Source: Fimenecus sp045633505 (GTDB lineage: Bacteria; Bacillota; Clostridia; Oscillospirales; Acutalibacteraceae). Taken from it: DNA of 18,467 bases. The stretch's first letter is position 1; each line of letters begins with the position of its first letter. Below are positions 7,074 to 15,359 of the stretch, piece after piece. The notes under the pieces were generated by a model. That model had not been told where the DNA came from, did not search any database, and was given only the letters and a program-made list of their open reading frames with translations. The stretch lies in assembly GCA_045633505.1 (NCBI GenBank), contig JAZQYK010000053.1:1-18467 (forward strand), in the 5' to 3' direction. Made by a program: the position numbers and the translations under genes.

Positions 7074-9449
7074 TTATTTGTTGTAGTTTTCAATGAAACC
7101 TTTAATGTTAGAAAGGTTTACAATTTTTTCTGCAACGCCACCCTTAATTACAATAAGAGTTGGTGCCTGACGGATTTCAAACTTAGAAGCCATATCAGGA
7201 TTTTCGTCTGCAAAGATTTCTTCAAACTGAATTCCTGCTTTGTTAAGGAATTGAACTGCCATCTTGCAGTTTGGACAAGTTCTTGTAGCGAAAAGGATAA
7301 TCTTATCTTCAGCTTCTACTTTTACCTCGTCACAAGCACAAGCGTCTTCAACCTGAACGTTATGTGGTTCTGTAGATTCAGCGATATTATAAACTTTTCT
7401 GTCCTTATATTCCTGAGCTTTACCATCATTCCAGTTTTTAACAGGACGATAGTAACCAGTAATTCTTGAGTAAACTTCAGCTTCTTCACCACATTCTGGG
7501 CAAGTGAATGCTTCACCTGCAATATAGCCATGGTTCTTACAGATTGAATAGATTGGAGAAATTGAGTAGTAAGGAAGTCTGTAGTTAGATGCAATCTTTC
7601 TTACAAGGTCTGCACAAGATTTCCAATCAGGAAGTTTTTCACCAAGGAATGCGTGGAAAACAGTACCTGATGTGTAGAGAGTATGAAGCTCATCCTGCAT
7701 ATCAAGTGCTTCAAAGATATCCTGAGTATATCCAACAGGAAGGTGTGAACTATTTGTATAGTAAGGTGTTTCACCTTCTTTTCTACCTGCTGTAATAATG
7801 TCAGGATAGTATTTAAGGTCGTGCTTTGCAAGACGGAATGCTGTTGACTCTGCAGGAGTTGCTTCAAGGTTGTAAAGGTCACCATAAAGTTCCTGATAGT
7901 CAGAAAGTCTTATTCTCATGTGATTAAGAACATCCTTTGCAAACTGCTGTGTCTTTGCAGTTGTCATATCAGCCTGAAGCCACTTTGCATTGAGACCAAC
8001 TTCGTTCATACCAACAAGACCGATTGTTGAGAAGTGGTTGTTGAATGTACCGAGATATCTCTTTGTATATGGATAAAGACCTGCATCAAGAAGTTTTGTG
8101 ATAACATCACGTTTAACCTTAAGTGAACGAGCAGAAATATCCATCATCTTGTCAAGACGAGCATAGAAATCAGCTTCATCCTTTGCAAGATAAGCAATTC
8201 TTGGCAAGTTGATTGTAACAACACCAACAGAACCTGTTGACTCACCGCTACCGAAGAAACCACCTGACTTCTTGCGAAGCTCACGAAGGTCAAGACGAAG
8301 ACGGCAGCACATTGAACGAACGTCTGAAGGTTCCATATCACTGTTGATATAGTTTGAGAAATAAGGTGTACCGTATTTTGCAGTCATTTCAAAGAGGAGT
8401 TTGTTGTTCTCTGTTTCTGACCAGTCAAAATCACGAGTGATTGAATAAGTCGGGATTGGATACTGGAAGCCGCGTCCGTTAGCGTCGCCTTCAACCATAA
8501 CCTCGATAAAAGCCTTGTTAACCATATCCATTTCAGCTTTACAATCTTTATATTTGAAGTCCATTTCCTTACCGCCAACGATACAGTTGAGCTCTGCAAG
8601 GTCGTTTGGAACTGTCCAGTCAAGAGTGATGTTTGTAAACGGTGACTGTGTACCCCATCTTGAAGGAGTATTAACGCCGTAAATAAATGACTGAATGCAC
8701 TGTTTAACTTCTTTATATGAAAGGTTATCAACCTTTACGAAAGGAGCAAGATATGTATCAAATGATGAGAAAGCCTGAGCACCTGCCCATTCATTCTGCA
8801 TAATACCAAGGAAGTTAACCATCTGGTTGCAGAGTGTTGAAAGGTGAGCAGCTGGAGCTGATGTAATCTTACCGGGAACACCGCCGAGACCTTCTTGAAT
8901 TAACTGTTTAAGCGACCAACCTGCACAGTAGCCTGTAAGCATTGAAAGGTCGTGAATGTGGATATCAGCATTTCTGTGAGCACTGCCGATTTCATCGTCA
9001 TAGATTTCTGAAAGCCAATAGTTAGCAGTAACTGCACCTGAGTTTGAAAGAATCAAACCACCTACTGAATAAGTAACCGTTGAGTTTTCCTTAACACGCC
9101 AGTCGTTAACATTAAGATAGTTGTCAATGATTGCCTTATAGTCAACCATTGTTGCGTTAATGTTACGCACCTTTTCTCTCTGACGGCGGTAAAGGATATA
9201 TGCCTTTGCAACTTCGCCGTAGCCTGCCTGAACAAGAACAGATTCAACGCTGTCCTGAATATCTTCAACTGCGATTTGGTGGTCCTTGATTTTTGAAGAA
9301 AAGTCAGCAGTAACTTTAAGTGCTAAAAAGTCGATAATATTGTCGTTGTACTCGGTTTCCTGTGCTTCAAAAGCCATTTTAATAGCTTCGGAGATTTTTG
9401 ATAAATCAAATTCTGCGATTTTGCCGTCTCTTTTAATTACGTTATACAT
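7074..9449 (-). CDS. nrdD: Class III anaerobic ribonucleoside-triphosphate reductase with fused C-terminal redoxin domain
   Basis: A 791-residue protein that makes deoxynucleotides without oxygen through a glycyl radical. Order: ATP-cone (about 3-90) for allosteric control; ten-stranded barrel with Y174-C175-A-G-W-S and M380-C381-C382-R-L active-site cysteines; zinc site C637-x2-H640...C650-x2-C653; glycyl-radical loop R-I-T-G665-Y-Y-R-P. After a linker holding C704-A-C706, residues 717-791 form a glutaredoxin/thioredoxin-like domain. It contains C725-P-N-C728 and a cis-proline segment (QAPTL). Standard enzymes stop soon after the glycyl loop, so the last 75 residues are an extension that could deliver electrons in cis. 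GGGAGG lies eight bases before the ATG. Promoter is consensus and preceded by NrdR boxes. trxB follows in the same unit; the activase gene nrdG is upstream. Confidence 0.97.
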   Translation of the reverse strand: MYNVIKRDGKIAEFDLSKISEAIKMAFEAQETEYNDNIIDFLALKVTADFSSKIKDHQIAVEDIQDSVESVLVQAGYGEVAKAYILYRRQREKVRNINATMVDYKAIIDNYLNVNDWRVKENSTVTYSVGGLILSNSGAVTANYWLSEIYDDEIGSAHRNADIHIHDLSMLTGYCAGWSLKQLIQEGLGGVPGKITSAPAAHLSTLCNQMVNFLGIMQNEWAGAQAFSSFDTYLAPFVKVDNLSYKEVKQCIQSFIYGVNTPSRWGTQSPFTNITLDWTVPNDLAELNCIVGGKEMDFKYKDCKAEMDMVNKAFIEVMVEGDANGRGFQYPIPTYSITRDFDWSETENNKLLFEMTAKYGTPYFSNYINSDMEPSDVRSMCCRLRLDLRELRKKSGGFFGSGESTGSVGVVTINLPRIAYLAKDEADFYARLDKMMDISARSLKVKRDVITKLLDAGLYPYTKRYLGTFNNHFSTIGLVGMNEVGLNAKWLQADMTTAKTQQFAKDVLNHMRIRLSDYQELYGDLYNLEATPAESTAFRLAKHDLKYYPDIITAGRKEGETPYYTNSSHLPVGYTQDIFEALDMQDELHTLYTSGTVFHAFLGEKLPDWKSCADLVRKIASNYRLPYYSISPIYSICKNHGYIAGEAFTCPECGEEAEVYSRITGYYRPVKNWNDGKAQEYKDRKVYNIAESTEPHNVQVEDACACDEVKVEAEDKIILFATRTCPNCKMAVQFLNKAGIQFEEIFADENPDMASKFEIRQAPTLIVIKGGVAEKIVNLSNIKGFIENYNK

Positions 9450-9487
9450 AAAATTGTCCTCCCTTGAATTTTTTCGGTTCGTGTATC

Positions 9488-9516
9488 ATTATATAAAAAA
9501 ATATTGTGCTTGTCAA
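9488..9516 (-). promoter_or_regulatory. Consensus promoter of nrdD-trxB
   Basis: Minus strand TTGACA (9516-9511), 17-bp spacer, TATAAT (9493-9488): a perfect match in both hexamers and in spacing. The spacer contains an extra NrdR half-site-like CACAATAT (9508-9501). Confidence 0.88.
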
Positions 9517-9523
9517 TAGGCAA

Positions 9524-9571
9524 ACACAATATATTGTGATTTTTTTATTTTTCTAACACAAGATAATGTGT
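9524..9571 (-). promoter_or_regulatory. Tandem NrdR boxes upstream of nrdD
   Basis: ACACAATATATTGTGA (9524-9539) matches 15 of 16 positions of the NrdR-box consensus. ACACAAGATAATGTGT (9556-9571) matches 14. They start 32 bp apart, the usual three-turn pitch for cooperative NrdR binding. Both lie upstream of the predicted -35, and the distal box overlaps the first base of the nrdG stop codon. The gene for the regulator itself starts at position 52. Confidence 0.9.
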
Positions 9572-10260
9572 TAAATTCCTCTCAATTCTGTTACGGATAA
9601 ATCATTTTTGGCAATATTCAACAGTTTTTGAAGGTCAGTTTTGTCATATCCGCTATATCCTGAACAAATTAAGTCCCCTGAGTCAATAAATCCCTGCAAA
9701 AAGTATTTTTTCGCACCTTGAATCCACAACACAATATCTTGTATATCCTTTTCATCGTGCAATTCTTTTACGACGGTTGTGCGGAATTCATAATCCACAC
9801 TGCCGTTTATTAAAAATTCCACGCTTTCGTTGATTTTGGAAATATCAATATTATTAAGTCCTGCGGCAGTACCGTATTTTGCTTGTGAATTTTTTATATC
9901 CATCGCAACGTAATCAACGAGACCGCTGTTAACAACGTCTTTCAGCACGTCGGGACGATATCCGTTAGTGTCAAGTTTGACACTGTAACCCAATTCTTTG
10001 ATTTTTGCAAGAAAATCTTTTAAGTCAGGCTGAAGTGTCGGCTCACCGCCTGTAACACAGACTCCTTCCAGAATACCCTGCCTTTTCTGAAGGTAACTGA
10101 AAAATTCTTCTTCACTTATTCTCTCATCATCTATATCCGTTACAAGAGATGCATTGTGACAAAAAGGACAACGGAAATTGCACCCTGCGGTAAAAACAGT
10201 ACAAGCCATTTTCTCAGGGTAATCAAGAAGTGTTAATTTTTGCAATCCTTTAATCAGCAT
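9571..10260 (-). CDS. nrdG: Anaerobic ribonucleotide reductase activating protein (radical SAM)
   Basis: A 229-residue radical SAM protein with the cluster motif C27-x3-C31-x2-C34 (GCNFRCPFC) and the SAM-binding GGEP segment (VTGGEPTLQ). It uses a 4Fe-4S cluster and SAM to put the glycyl radical on NrdD. The closest type is the NrdG-like branch beginning MLIKGLQKLTLLDYP, which also resembles pyruvate-formate-lyase activases. Assignment to NrdD rests on its position immediately upstream of nrdD. The ATG at 10260 has AAGGA about eight bases upstream. It follows a strong terminator, and the only promoter candidate is a TATATT just before the ribosome site with no good -35, so how it is transcribed is unclear. 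Confidence 0.9.
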   Translation of the reverse strand: MLIKGLQKLTLLDYPEKMACTVFTAGCNFRCPFCHNASLVTDIDDERISEEEFFSYLQKRQGILEGVCVTGGEPTLQPDLKDFLAKIKELGYSVKLDTNGYRPDVLKDVVNSGLVDYVAMDIKNSQAKYGTAAGLNNIDISKINESVEFLINGSVDYEFRTTVVKELHDEKDIQDIVLWIQGAKKYFLQGFIDSGDLICSGYSGYDKTDLQKLLNIAKNDLSVTELRGI

Positions 10261-10287
10261 AATATCAGTCCTTAATATAATCAGTTT

Positions 10288-10317
10288 AAAAAGTCTGCAC
10301 AGAATTACTGTGCAGAC
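10288..10317 (-). terminator. Intrinsic terminator after the diacylglycerol-kinase-like gene
   Basis: Perfect 10-bp arms GTCTGCACAG (10293-10302) and CTGTGCAGAC (10308-10317) with a 5-nt loop. On the minus strand TTTTT follows. It separates the putP-glyQS-kinase run from nrdG. Confidence 0.93.
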
Positions 10318-10323
10318 ATAAAT

Positions 10324-11226
10324 TTAATCATCAACTAAAATTGTAACGGCGTGTTCTTTTGTTACAACCTCAACGAAGCTGTGTTTTCCGCCATATTCAC
10401 CGTCAAGAGTCCAGTCAACCTCATCTTCAAACCAGAACTTGAAGTTTTTGCCGTGTCTTAACACAAGATTTTCATTGTGAAGCACGTCTTTAGTCACAAA
10501 CATATCACGGACGATGGTTACAAGGTCTTTCGGATTTTTCGGCATTCTTATAAGCGCCAATTCGTGATATCCGTCATCAAACTCTACTCCTGCTTTTTTA
10601 AGCACGGGAAAACCTGCTACCGAATAAGAGTTTGACACTCCGCCATAAAAGAATTTTCCCTCAATGATTTCGCCGTCATCACACTGGATTTTAGCTTTAA
10701 AGCCTTTAATCTTATGTACCTCTTTAACGGTTTCCCAGTAATAAGCGCCTCTGCCTATTTTATTTTTAAGACTCTGCTTTGCCTTGTAAGACACATCACA
10801 GAAGTTTCCAAAGCAAGAAACATAGACAAATTGCTCTTTGCCATTGAAATCACCGATATCAATATGCATTTCGTCGCCGTCGATAATTGCATCAACCGCC
10901 TTTAACGCATCTGTTGGGATATGCACGGAATGAGCAAAGTCATTCGTTGTGCCAAGTGGAATATAACCGATTTTGCATTTAAGGTTATTTTCCATTACAC
11001 CGCAGATTGTCTCTTTAAGCGTACCGTCACCGCCAAGGCATACTATATAATCCTTGTCATTACCATATACACCTGTAACAACCGTAGCGTTTTTGTCAAT
11101 TTCCGTATATCGTGTTTCAACCTGAAAATCTGCATCTTCAAGTTTCTTTTCGATTTTCGGAAGATAATCAACTGCACGGCGTTTTCCTGCGGTAGGGTTA
11201 ACAATAAGCAAAAGCTTTTTACTCAT
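10324..11226 (-). CDS. Diacylglycerol/sphingosine-kinase-like lipid kinase (YegS/BmrU family)
   Basis: A 300-residue cytosolic or membrane-associated lipid kinase. The N-terminal catalytic domain shows NPTAGK (10-15), the nucleotide-binding GGDGT (65-69) and PLGTTNDFA (90-98). A C-terminal beta domain follows, ending near DGEYG and EVVTKEH. In low-GC Gram-positives such enzymes phosphorylate diacylglycerol released during lipoteichoic acid synthesis; the substrate here is inferred. The start is set at the ATG 11226-11224 because GGAG lies seven bases upstream and it follows the glyQS stop by one base. A longer frame reading from 11259 would overlap glyQS and adds nothing conserved. Last gene before a strong terminator. 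Confidence 0.92.
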   Translation of the reverse strand: MSKKLLLIVNPTAGKRRAVDYLPKIEKKLEDADFQVETRYTEIDKNATVVTGVYGNDKDYIVCLGGDGTLKETICGVMENNLKCKIGYIPLGTTNDFAHSVHIPTDALKAVDAIIDGDEMHIDIGDFNGKEQFVYVSCFGNFCDVSYKAKQSLKNKIGRGAYYWETVKEVHKIKGFKAKIQCDDGEIIEGKFFYGGVSNSYSVAGFPVLKKAGVEFDDGYHELALIRMPKNPKDLVTIVRDMFVTKDVLHNENLVLRHGKNFKFWFEDEVDWTLDGEYGGKHSFVEVVTKEHAVTILVDD

Positions 11227-11227
11227 A

Positions 11228-12628
11228 TCAGAACTCCAATTTTTTATTGATATAATCAACCAACTGGTCGATTGGAAGTCTTATCTGTTCCATTGTATCT
11301 CTGTCACGGACTGTTACGCAATTATCAGCTTCACTTTCGTCATCACCAACAGTCTGGAAGTCAACCGTGATACAGAGAGGAGTACCGATTTCGTCCTGAC
11401 GGCGATATCTTTTACCGATTGAACCTGCATCATCATATTCCACGTTGAAATACTTTGAAAGCATATCAAAAATTTCTTCAGCCTTATCACCGAGTTTCTT
11501 TGAAAGCGGAAGAACCGCAGCCTTAACAGGCGCAAGGGCAGGATGGAAATGCATAACAACGCGAGTGTCGTTCTTTTCTGCATCAACGACTTCCTCGTCA
11601 TAAGCCTCAGTCAAAAGAGCCAGGAAGAGACGTTCAACGCCCAAAGACGGCTCGATAACGTAAGGAATATATCTTTCTCCTGTTACCTGGTCGATATATT
11701 CAAGGTTTTTACCGCTTGTATTAGCGTGCTGAGTAAGGTCATAGTCAGTTCTGTCAGCAATACCCCAAAGTTCACCCCAACCGAATGGGAAGAGATATTC
11801 AAAGTCAGTCGTTGCTTTTGAATAGAAGCAAAGTTCTTCAGGGTCGTGGTCACGAAGTCGAAGATTTTCAGGCTTCATTCCGAGAGAATAGAGCCAATCA
11901 CGGCAATAGCTTCTCCAATAATCAAACCATTCAAGGTCAGTACCCGGTTTGCAGAAGAATTCAAGCTCCATCTGTTCAAATTCACGAACACGGAAAATAA
12001 ATTTACCCGGAGTAATCTCGTTGCGGAATGATTTACCAATCTGAGCAACACCGAAAGGAACTTTCTTTCTCGTTGTTCTCTGTACGTTCTGGAAGTTTAC
12101 GAAAATACCCTGTGCCGTTTCAGGACGAAGATAGATTTCACTCGTTGAGTCTTCGGTAACACCCTGGAACGTCTTGAACATAAGGTTGAATTGGCGAATA
12201 TCTGTAAAGTTGTGTGCACCACAGTCAGGACAAGGAATAGAATGTTCCTTAATGTAATTAGCCATTTCTTCGTTTGACCAGCCTGCAACGTTAGTGCCGT
12301 CAAAGTTTTCGATAAGGTTGTCGGCACGGTGTCTTGTTTTACACTGACAGCAGTCCATAAGCGGGTCAGAGAAACCGCCAAGGTGACCTGATGCCACCCA
12401 AGTCTGCGGATTCATAAGAATAGCTGAATCAAGACCTACGTTATATTTGTTTTCTTGGATAAATTTCTTTCTCCAAGCCTTTTTAATGTTTTCTTTAAGT
12501 TCAACGCCAAGCGGGCCGTAATCCCAAGTGTTTGCAAGTCCGCCGTAGATTTCACTACCTGCGTAAACAAAACCTCTGCCCTTTGAAAGAGCAACAAGTT
12601 TTTCAAGTGTTTTTTCTGTATTAAGCAT
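11228..12628 (-). CDS. glyQS: Glycyl-tRNA synthetase, single-chain class II type
   Basis: A 466-residue enzyme that charges tRNA-Gly, of the homodimeric bacterial/eukaryotic-like type rather than the two-subunit type. Class II features: LRPETAQG (167-174), motif 2 FRNEITP (201-207) with REFEQMELEFF (215-225), and motif 3 GVERLFL (330-336). Zinc-binding cysteines are C93, C94 and C96 with C133-P-D-C136. The anticodon-binding domain occupies roughly 355-460. The ATG at 12628 has only a modest ribosome site (AAAGGA about 13 bases upstream, or GAAAG closer). The 49-base gap to putP is too short for a T-box leader and contains no terminator, so it may be read through from putP. Confidence 0.97.
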   Translation of the reverse strand: MLNTEKTLEKLVALSKGRGFVYAGSEIYGGLANTWDYGPLGVELKENIKKAWRKKFIQENKYNVGLDSAILMNPQTWVASGHLGGFSDPLMDCCQCKTRHRADNLIENFDGTNVAGWSNEEMANYIKEHSIPCPDCGAHNFTDIRQFNLMFKTFQGVTEDSTSEIYLRPETAQGIFVNFQNVQRTTRKKVPFGVAQIGKSFRNEITPGKFIFRVREFEQMELEFFCKPGTDLEWFDYWRSYCRDWLYSLGMKPENLRLRDHDPEELCFYSKATTDFEYLFPFGWGELWGIADRTDYDLTQHANTSGKNLEYIDQVTGERYIPYVIEPSLGVERLFLALLTEAYDEEVVDAEKNDTRVVMHFHPALAPVKAAVLPLSKKLGDKAEEIFDMLSKYFNVEYDDAGSIGKRYRRQDEIGTPLCITVDFQTVGDDESEADNCVTVRDRDTMEQIRLPIDQLVDYINKKLEF

Positions 12629-12677
12629 AATTTACTTTCAATCCTTTAATCTATATTATTGAAATATCTTCCAAATT

Positions 12678-14249
12678 TTATTCAGAAACTCCTGCTTTGG
12701 CTTTATCAAACTCTGCTTCAATTTCTGCTGAAGGCTTCTTTGTAGCAAGAGAAACTGCAACAATGAAGATTGAAGAAACGATAAATGCAGGAAGAAGCTC
12801 GTAAATTGCAAACACACCGCCAAAGGTTGGATTAAGAACAAGTTTCCAGAGGAATACCGTTGCGGCACCTGAAAGCATACCTGCAACAGCACCTGCGCGG
12901 TTTACTCTCTTCCAGAAAAGTGAGAAGAGCATAAGCGGTCCGAAGGTTGCACCAAAGCCTGCCCAAGCGAATGAAACGATGTTGAAAATAACACTTTCTT
13001 CATCGAGAGCAATTACCATACCGATAAGTGCAACAATCATAAGTGCAATACGTGATACCCACATAACCTTTTTGTCGTCAGCATCCTTCTTAATCACGCC
13101 TTTATAAACGTCATTTGCAAGAGCTGAAGATGCGATAAGAAGATAAGAGTCAGATGAGCTGATTGTAGCGGCAAGAATACCTGCCATAATCACACCTGCA
13201 AGTACAGGGTGAAGAAGTGTTTCACTCATAAGAACGAACACGTTTTCAGCGCCGCCCTTTGTGAGAAGAGTCTCTGCTGAAGGCAACATTGCACGGCCGA
13301 TAATACCGATTGCAACTGCTGCAAAAAGAGAAATTACAACCCAAACCGTTGCAATTCTTCTTGACTTTTTAAGCTCACTTGCTTTGCGGATTGCCATAAA
13401 TCTTAAAAGAACCTGTGGCATACCGAAATAACCAAGACCCCAAGCAAGCATTGAGCAGATTGTAAGCAACGGATATCCCACAGCTTCACCGAATACAGGA
13501 ACACCGTTTTCAACCAACTGCATACCTGCTTCATTTGTTACAGGGTTAGCAATTTCAGTAAGTGAGAAATAGCCTGAAATTGACTCTGCATTTGCCATAA
13601 CCGCATCAATACCGCCTGCATGGATTGTACCGAGCACCAACACTGAAACGAGAGCTACAATCATAACGATACTCTGCATAAAGTCAGATGCGCTTTCAGC
13701 AAGAAAGCCGCCAAGGAAGGTATAAACGATAACGAAAAGAGCGCCGACAATCATCATTGATGTATATGAATAGCCGAACAACGTGCTGAAAAGTTTACCG
13801 CAAGTAACGAAACAGCTACCTGCATAAACTGTGAAGAATACAAGAATTAAAACTGATGCAATAATTCTGATAACCTTTTTGTTTTCGTGGAAACGGTTTG
13901 AGAAAAATTCAGGCACGGTGATAGCGTCACCGCTGATTGCTGAATAATTACGAAGTCTTTTTGCAACGATAAGCCAGTTAAGATATGTACCAAGTGCCAG
14001 ACCTACTGCTGTCCAGGTTGCGTCTGCAAGACCGCACCAATAAGCAACACCCGGAAGTCCCATAAGAAGCCATCCGCTCATATCTGAAGCCTCGGCACTC
14101 ATAGCCGCAACCCAAGGACCTAAACTTCTGCCGCCCAAGAAATAATTTTCTGTGTTTTTGTTTGCTCTGCGTGCAAAGAATATACCTATTCCGATAACAA
14201 TAGCCATATATCCTGCCATAGCAAGAAATATCATCATCTGATTTGACAT
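12678..14249 (-). CDS. putP: Sodium/proline symporter (SSS family)
   Basis: A 523-residue, about 13-segment sodium:solute symporter for proline uptake. The PutP signature SAEASDMSGWLLMGLPG in the second membrane segment holds the sodium-site aspartate and serine. A second conserved block, ATISSSDSYLLIASSALANDVY, corresponds to the helix carrying the other sodium-site hydroxyls. The start is given at the ATG 14249-14247, which has GAAAGG nine bases upstream. An earlier in-frame ATG at 14258 abuts that site with no spacing and would add three residues. Betaine or a related solute is an alternative substrate. First gene of a run with glyQS and the lipid kinase. Confidence 0.92.
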   Translation of the reverse strand: MSNQMMIFLAMAGYMAIVIGIGIFFARRANKNTENYFLGGRSLGPWVAAMSAEASDMSGWLLMGLPGVAYWCGLADATWTAVGLALGTYLNWLIVAKRLRNYSAISGDAITVPEFFSNRFHENKKVIRIIASVLILVFFTVYAGSCFVTCGKLFSTLFGYSYTSMMIVGALFVIVYTFLGGFLAESASDFMQSIVMIVALVSVLVLGTIHAGGIDAVMANAESISGYFSLTEIANPVTNEAGMQLVENGVPVFGEAVGYPLLTICSMLAWGLGYFGMPQVLLRFMAIRKASELKKSRRIATVWVVISLFAAVAIGIIGRAMLPSAETLLTKGGAENVFVLMSETLLHPVLAGVIMAGILAATISSSDSYLLIASSALANDVYKGVIKKDADDKKVMWVSRIALMIVALIGMVIALDEESVIFNIVSFAWAGFGATFGPLMLFSLFWKRVNRAGAVAGMLSGAATVFLWKLVLNPTFGGVFAIYELLPAFIVSSIFIVAVSLATKKPSAEIEAEFDKAKAGVSE

Positions 14250-14301
14250 TTCATTCATCCTTTCATCTCGTGGAATACTACCCCACTATATATACCATTA
14301 T

Positions 14302-14330
14302 ATTGTAATAAAAAAATGGCGATTTGTAAA
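14302..14330 (-). promoter_or_regulatory. Probable promoter of putP
   Basis: Minus strand TTTACA (14330-14325), 17-bp spacer, TACAAT (14307-14302). The -35 lies inside the terminator of the upstream GH26 gene. A downstream TGGTATATA (14297-14289) is an extended -10 alternative without a good -35. Confidence 0.55.
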
Positions 14331-14357
14331 GAGTTTTATCAATACAAATCGTCATTT
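14308..14357 (-). terminator. Intrinsic terminator after the GH26 gene
   Basis: Arms 14314-14328 and 14343-14357 are 15 bp each with one mismatch (wobble on one strand) and a 14-nt loop. On the minus strand the stem is followed by a T-rich run (TTTTTTTATT, counting the last stem bases). It lies 15 bases past the GH26 stop codon. Confidence 0.9.
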
Positions 14358-14371
14358 AATTGTATATTTTA

Positions 14372-15349
14372 TCAGTTTTTCAGGTCAGGCAACTCGTCAA
14401 GAGTGATTACGTAGTCATCGTTATAAATACTTTTCAAGTCTTCAACAGAATTTGTATCCACAAGATATTCCGTATGCCAAGTTAAAAACCATACCCAACC
14501 TGCATTTTCTTTTTCTAATTCGCTGACCGTCGGGATTGTACCGCATTCGTGGAAGCACACGGGCTTTTCGTTACTTACAACCTTTTTTACTGCTTTGAAA
14601 AGGTCACCGTGAGCACCTGCTTCGTAAGAATCTGCACCTGCAATATCCACGTATTCGTCCCCCGGATAAAATTCTTTGTACATCTCATTTTTGTGAGAGA
14701 AGCCCAGCACCCAAATAAGATTATCGAGTCCCCAATAATTTGTGTATCGGTTATACATCAAAATCCAGAGTTTTTTAAAGTTTTCAGCGCCGCCGCGACC
14801 CCACCAGAACCAGTCGCCGTCAAGCTCATGAAAAGGTCTCCACAATACAGGAATTCCTTTTTCCTGTAATTCTTTGAGCGCCTTTGCGCCCTTATCCATA
14901 CCCTCGATAAGAGTATTGTATTCGTCCGTACCTTCGGTCAAGGCTTTTTCCCAATCGGCAATATCAGTTTCTTTGCATTCGTCCCAGCTTCCGCTGAAAT
15001 CCGAACCGCAATGCCAACAGATTGAAACAATTCCGCCTTTTTCATACCATTCAATTGCACGACGGTTTACGCCCTCAAAATCGTCGTTCATATAATCAAG
15101 TCCACGGATAGCAGGATATTTGCCCGTATTTTCATAAATATATTCAAATTCGTATTGCTCACCGTCAACCCAGGTTGATTCCTGTTGGCCTGAAATTATA
15201 TAGTTGCCATAAGTCTCACAAATATATGAATAAAGTTTTTTTGCGTTTTCAGATGCATTTGAGTTCGATATTGAGTACTCTTTTTTGTCATTACAACCAC
15301 AGAGCAATAATAACGTTACGGATAAAATTGTTGCAACAATCTTTTTCAT
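14372..15349 (-). CDS. Lipoprotein glycoside hydrolase family 26 (beta-mannanase-like)
   Basis: A 325-residue secreted lipoprotein. A lysine-led hydrophobic signal peptide (1-18) ends in a lipobox L-C-G-C19, followed by a polar tether. The catalytic TIM barrel has the GH26 acid/base in LWRPFHE (E175) and nucleophile in CFHECG (E268). Aromatic-rich WFWWG follows the acid/base. GH26 enzymes mainly cut beta-1,4-mannan; some act on mixed-linkage glucan or xylan. The start is placed at 15349 rather than 15385 because AGGA lies seven bases upstream, the signal peptide begins there, and the longer form would overlap the PHP gene. It follows the PHP gene by ten bases. A single-domain enzyme anchored at the membrane suits trimming of short oligosaccharides at the cell surface. 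Confidence 0.93.
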   Translation of the reverse strand: MKKIVATILSVTLLLLCGCNDKKEYSISNSNASENAKKLYSYICETYGNYIISGQQESTWVDGEQYEFEYIYENTGKYPAIRGLDYMNDDFEGVNRRAIEWYEKGGIVSICWHCGSDFSGSWDECKETDIADWEKALTEGTDEYNTLIEGMDKGAKALKELQEKGIPVLWRPFHELDGDWFWWGRGGAENFKKLWILMYNRYTNYWGLDNLIWVLGFSHKNEMYKEFYPGDEYVDIAGADSYEAGAHGDLFKAVKKVVSNEKPVCFHECGTIPTVSELEKENAGWVWFLTWHTEYLVDTNSVEDLKSIYNDDYVITLDELPDLKN

Positions 15350-15359
15350 AACCGTTTCC

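Noticed and set aside
7322..8731. Several open frames on both strands inside nrdD
   Set aside because: All overlap the strongly conserved nrdD frame and encode low-complexity, unrecognisable proteins.
11227..11259. Longer N-terminus for the lipid kinase starting at 11259
   Set aside because: It would overlap glyQS by over 30 bases, lacks a ribosome site, and the kinase motif starts just after the ATG at 11226.
12629..12677. T-box riboswitch before glyQS
   Set aside because: The gap is 49 bases, far too short, and shows no specifier stem or antiterminator.
12656..12892. Open frame of 78 codons on the minus strand at the putP end
   Set aside because: It is a shifted reading of the putP end; leucine/serine-rich with no independent ribosome site.
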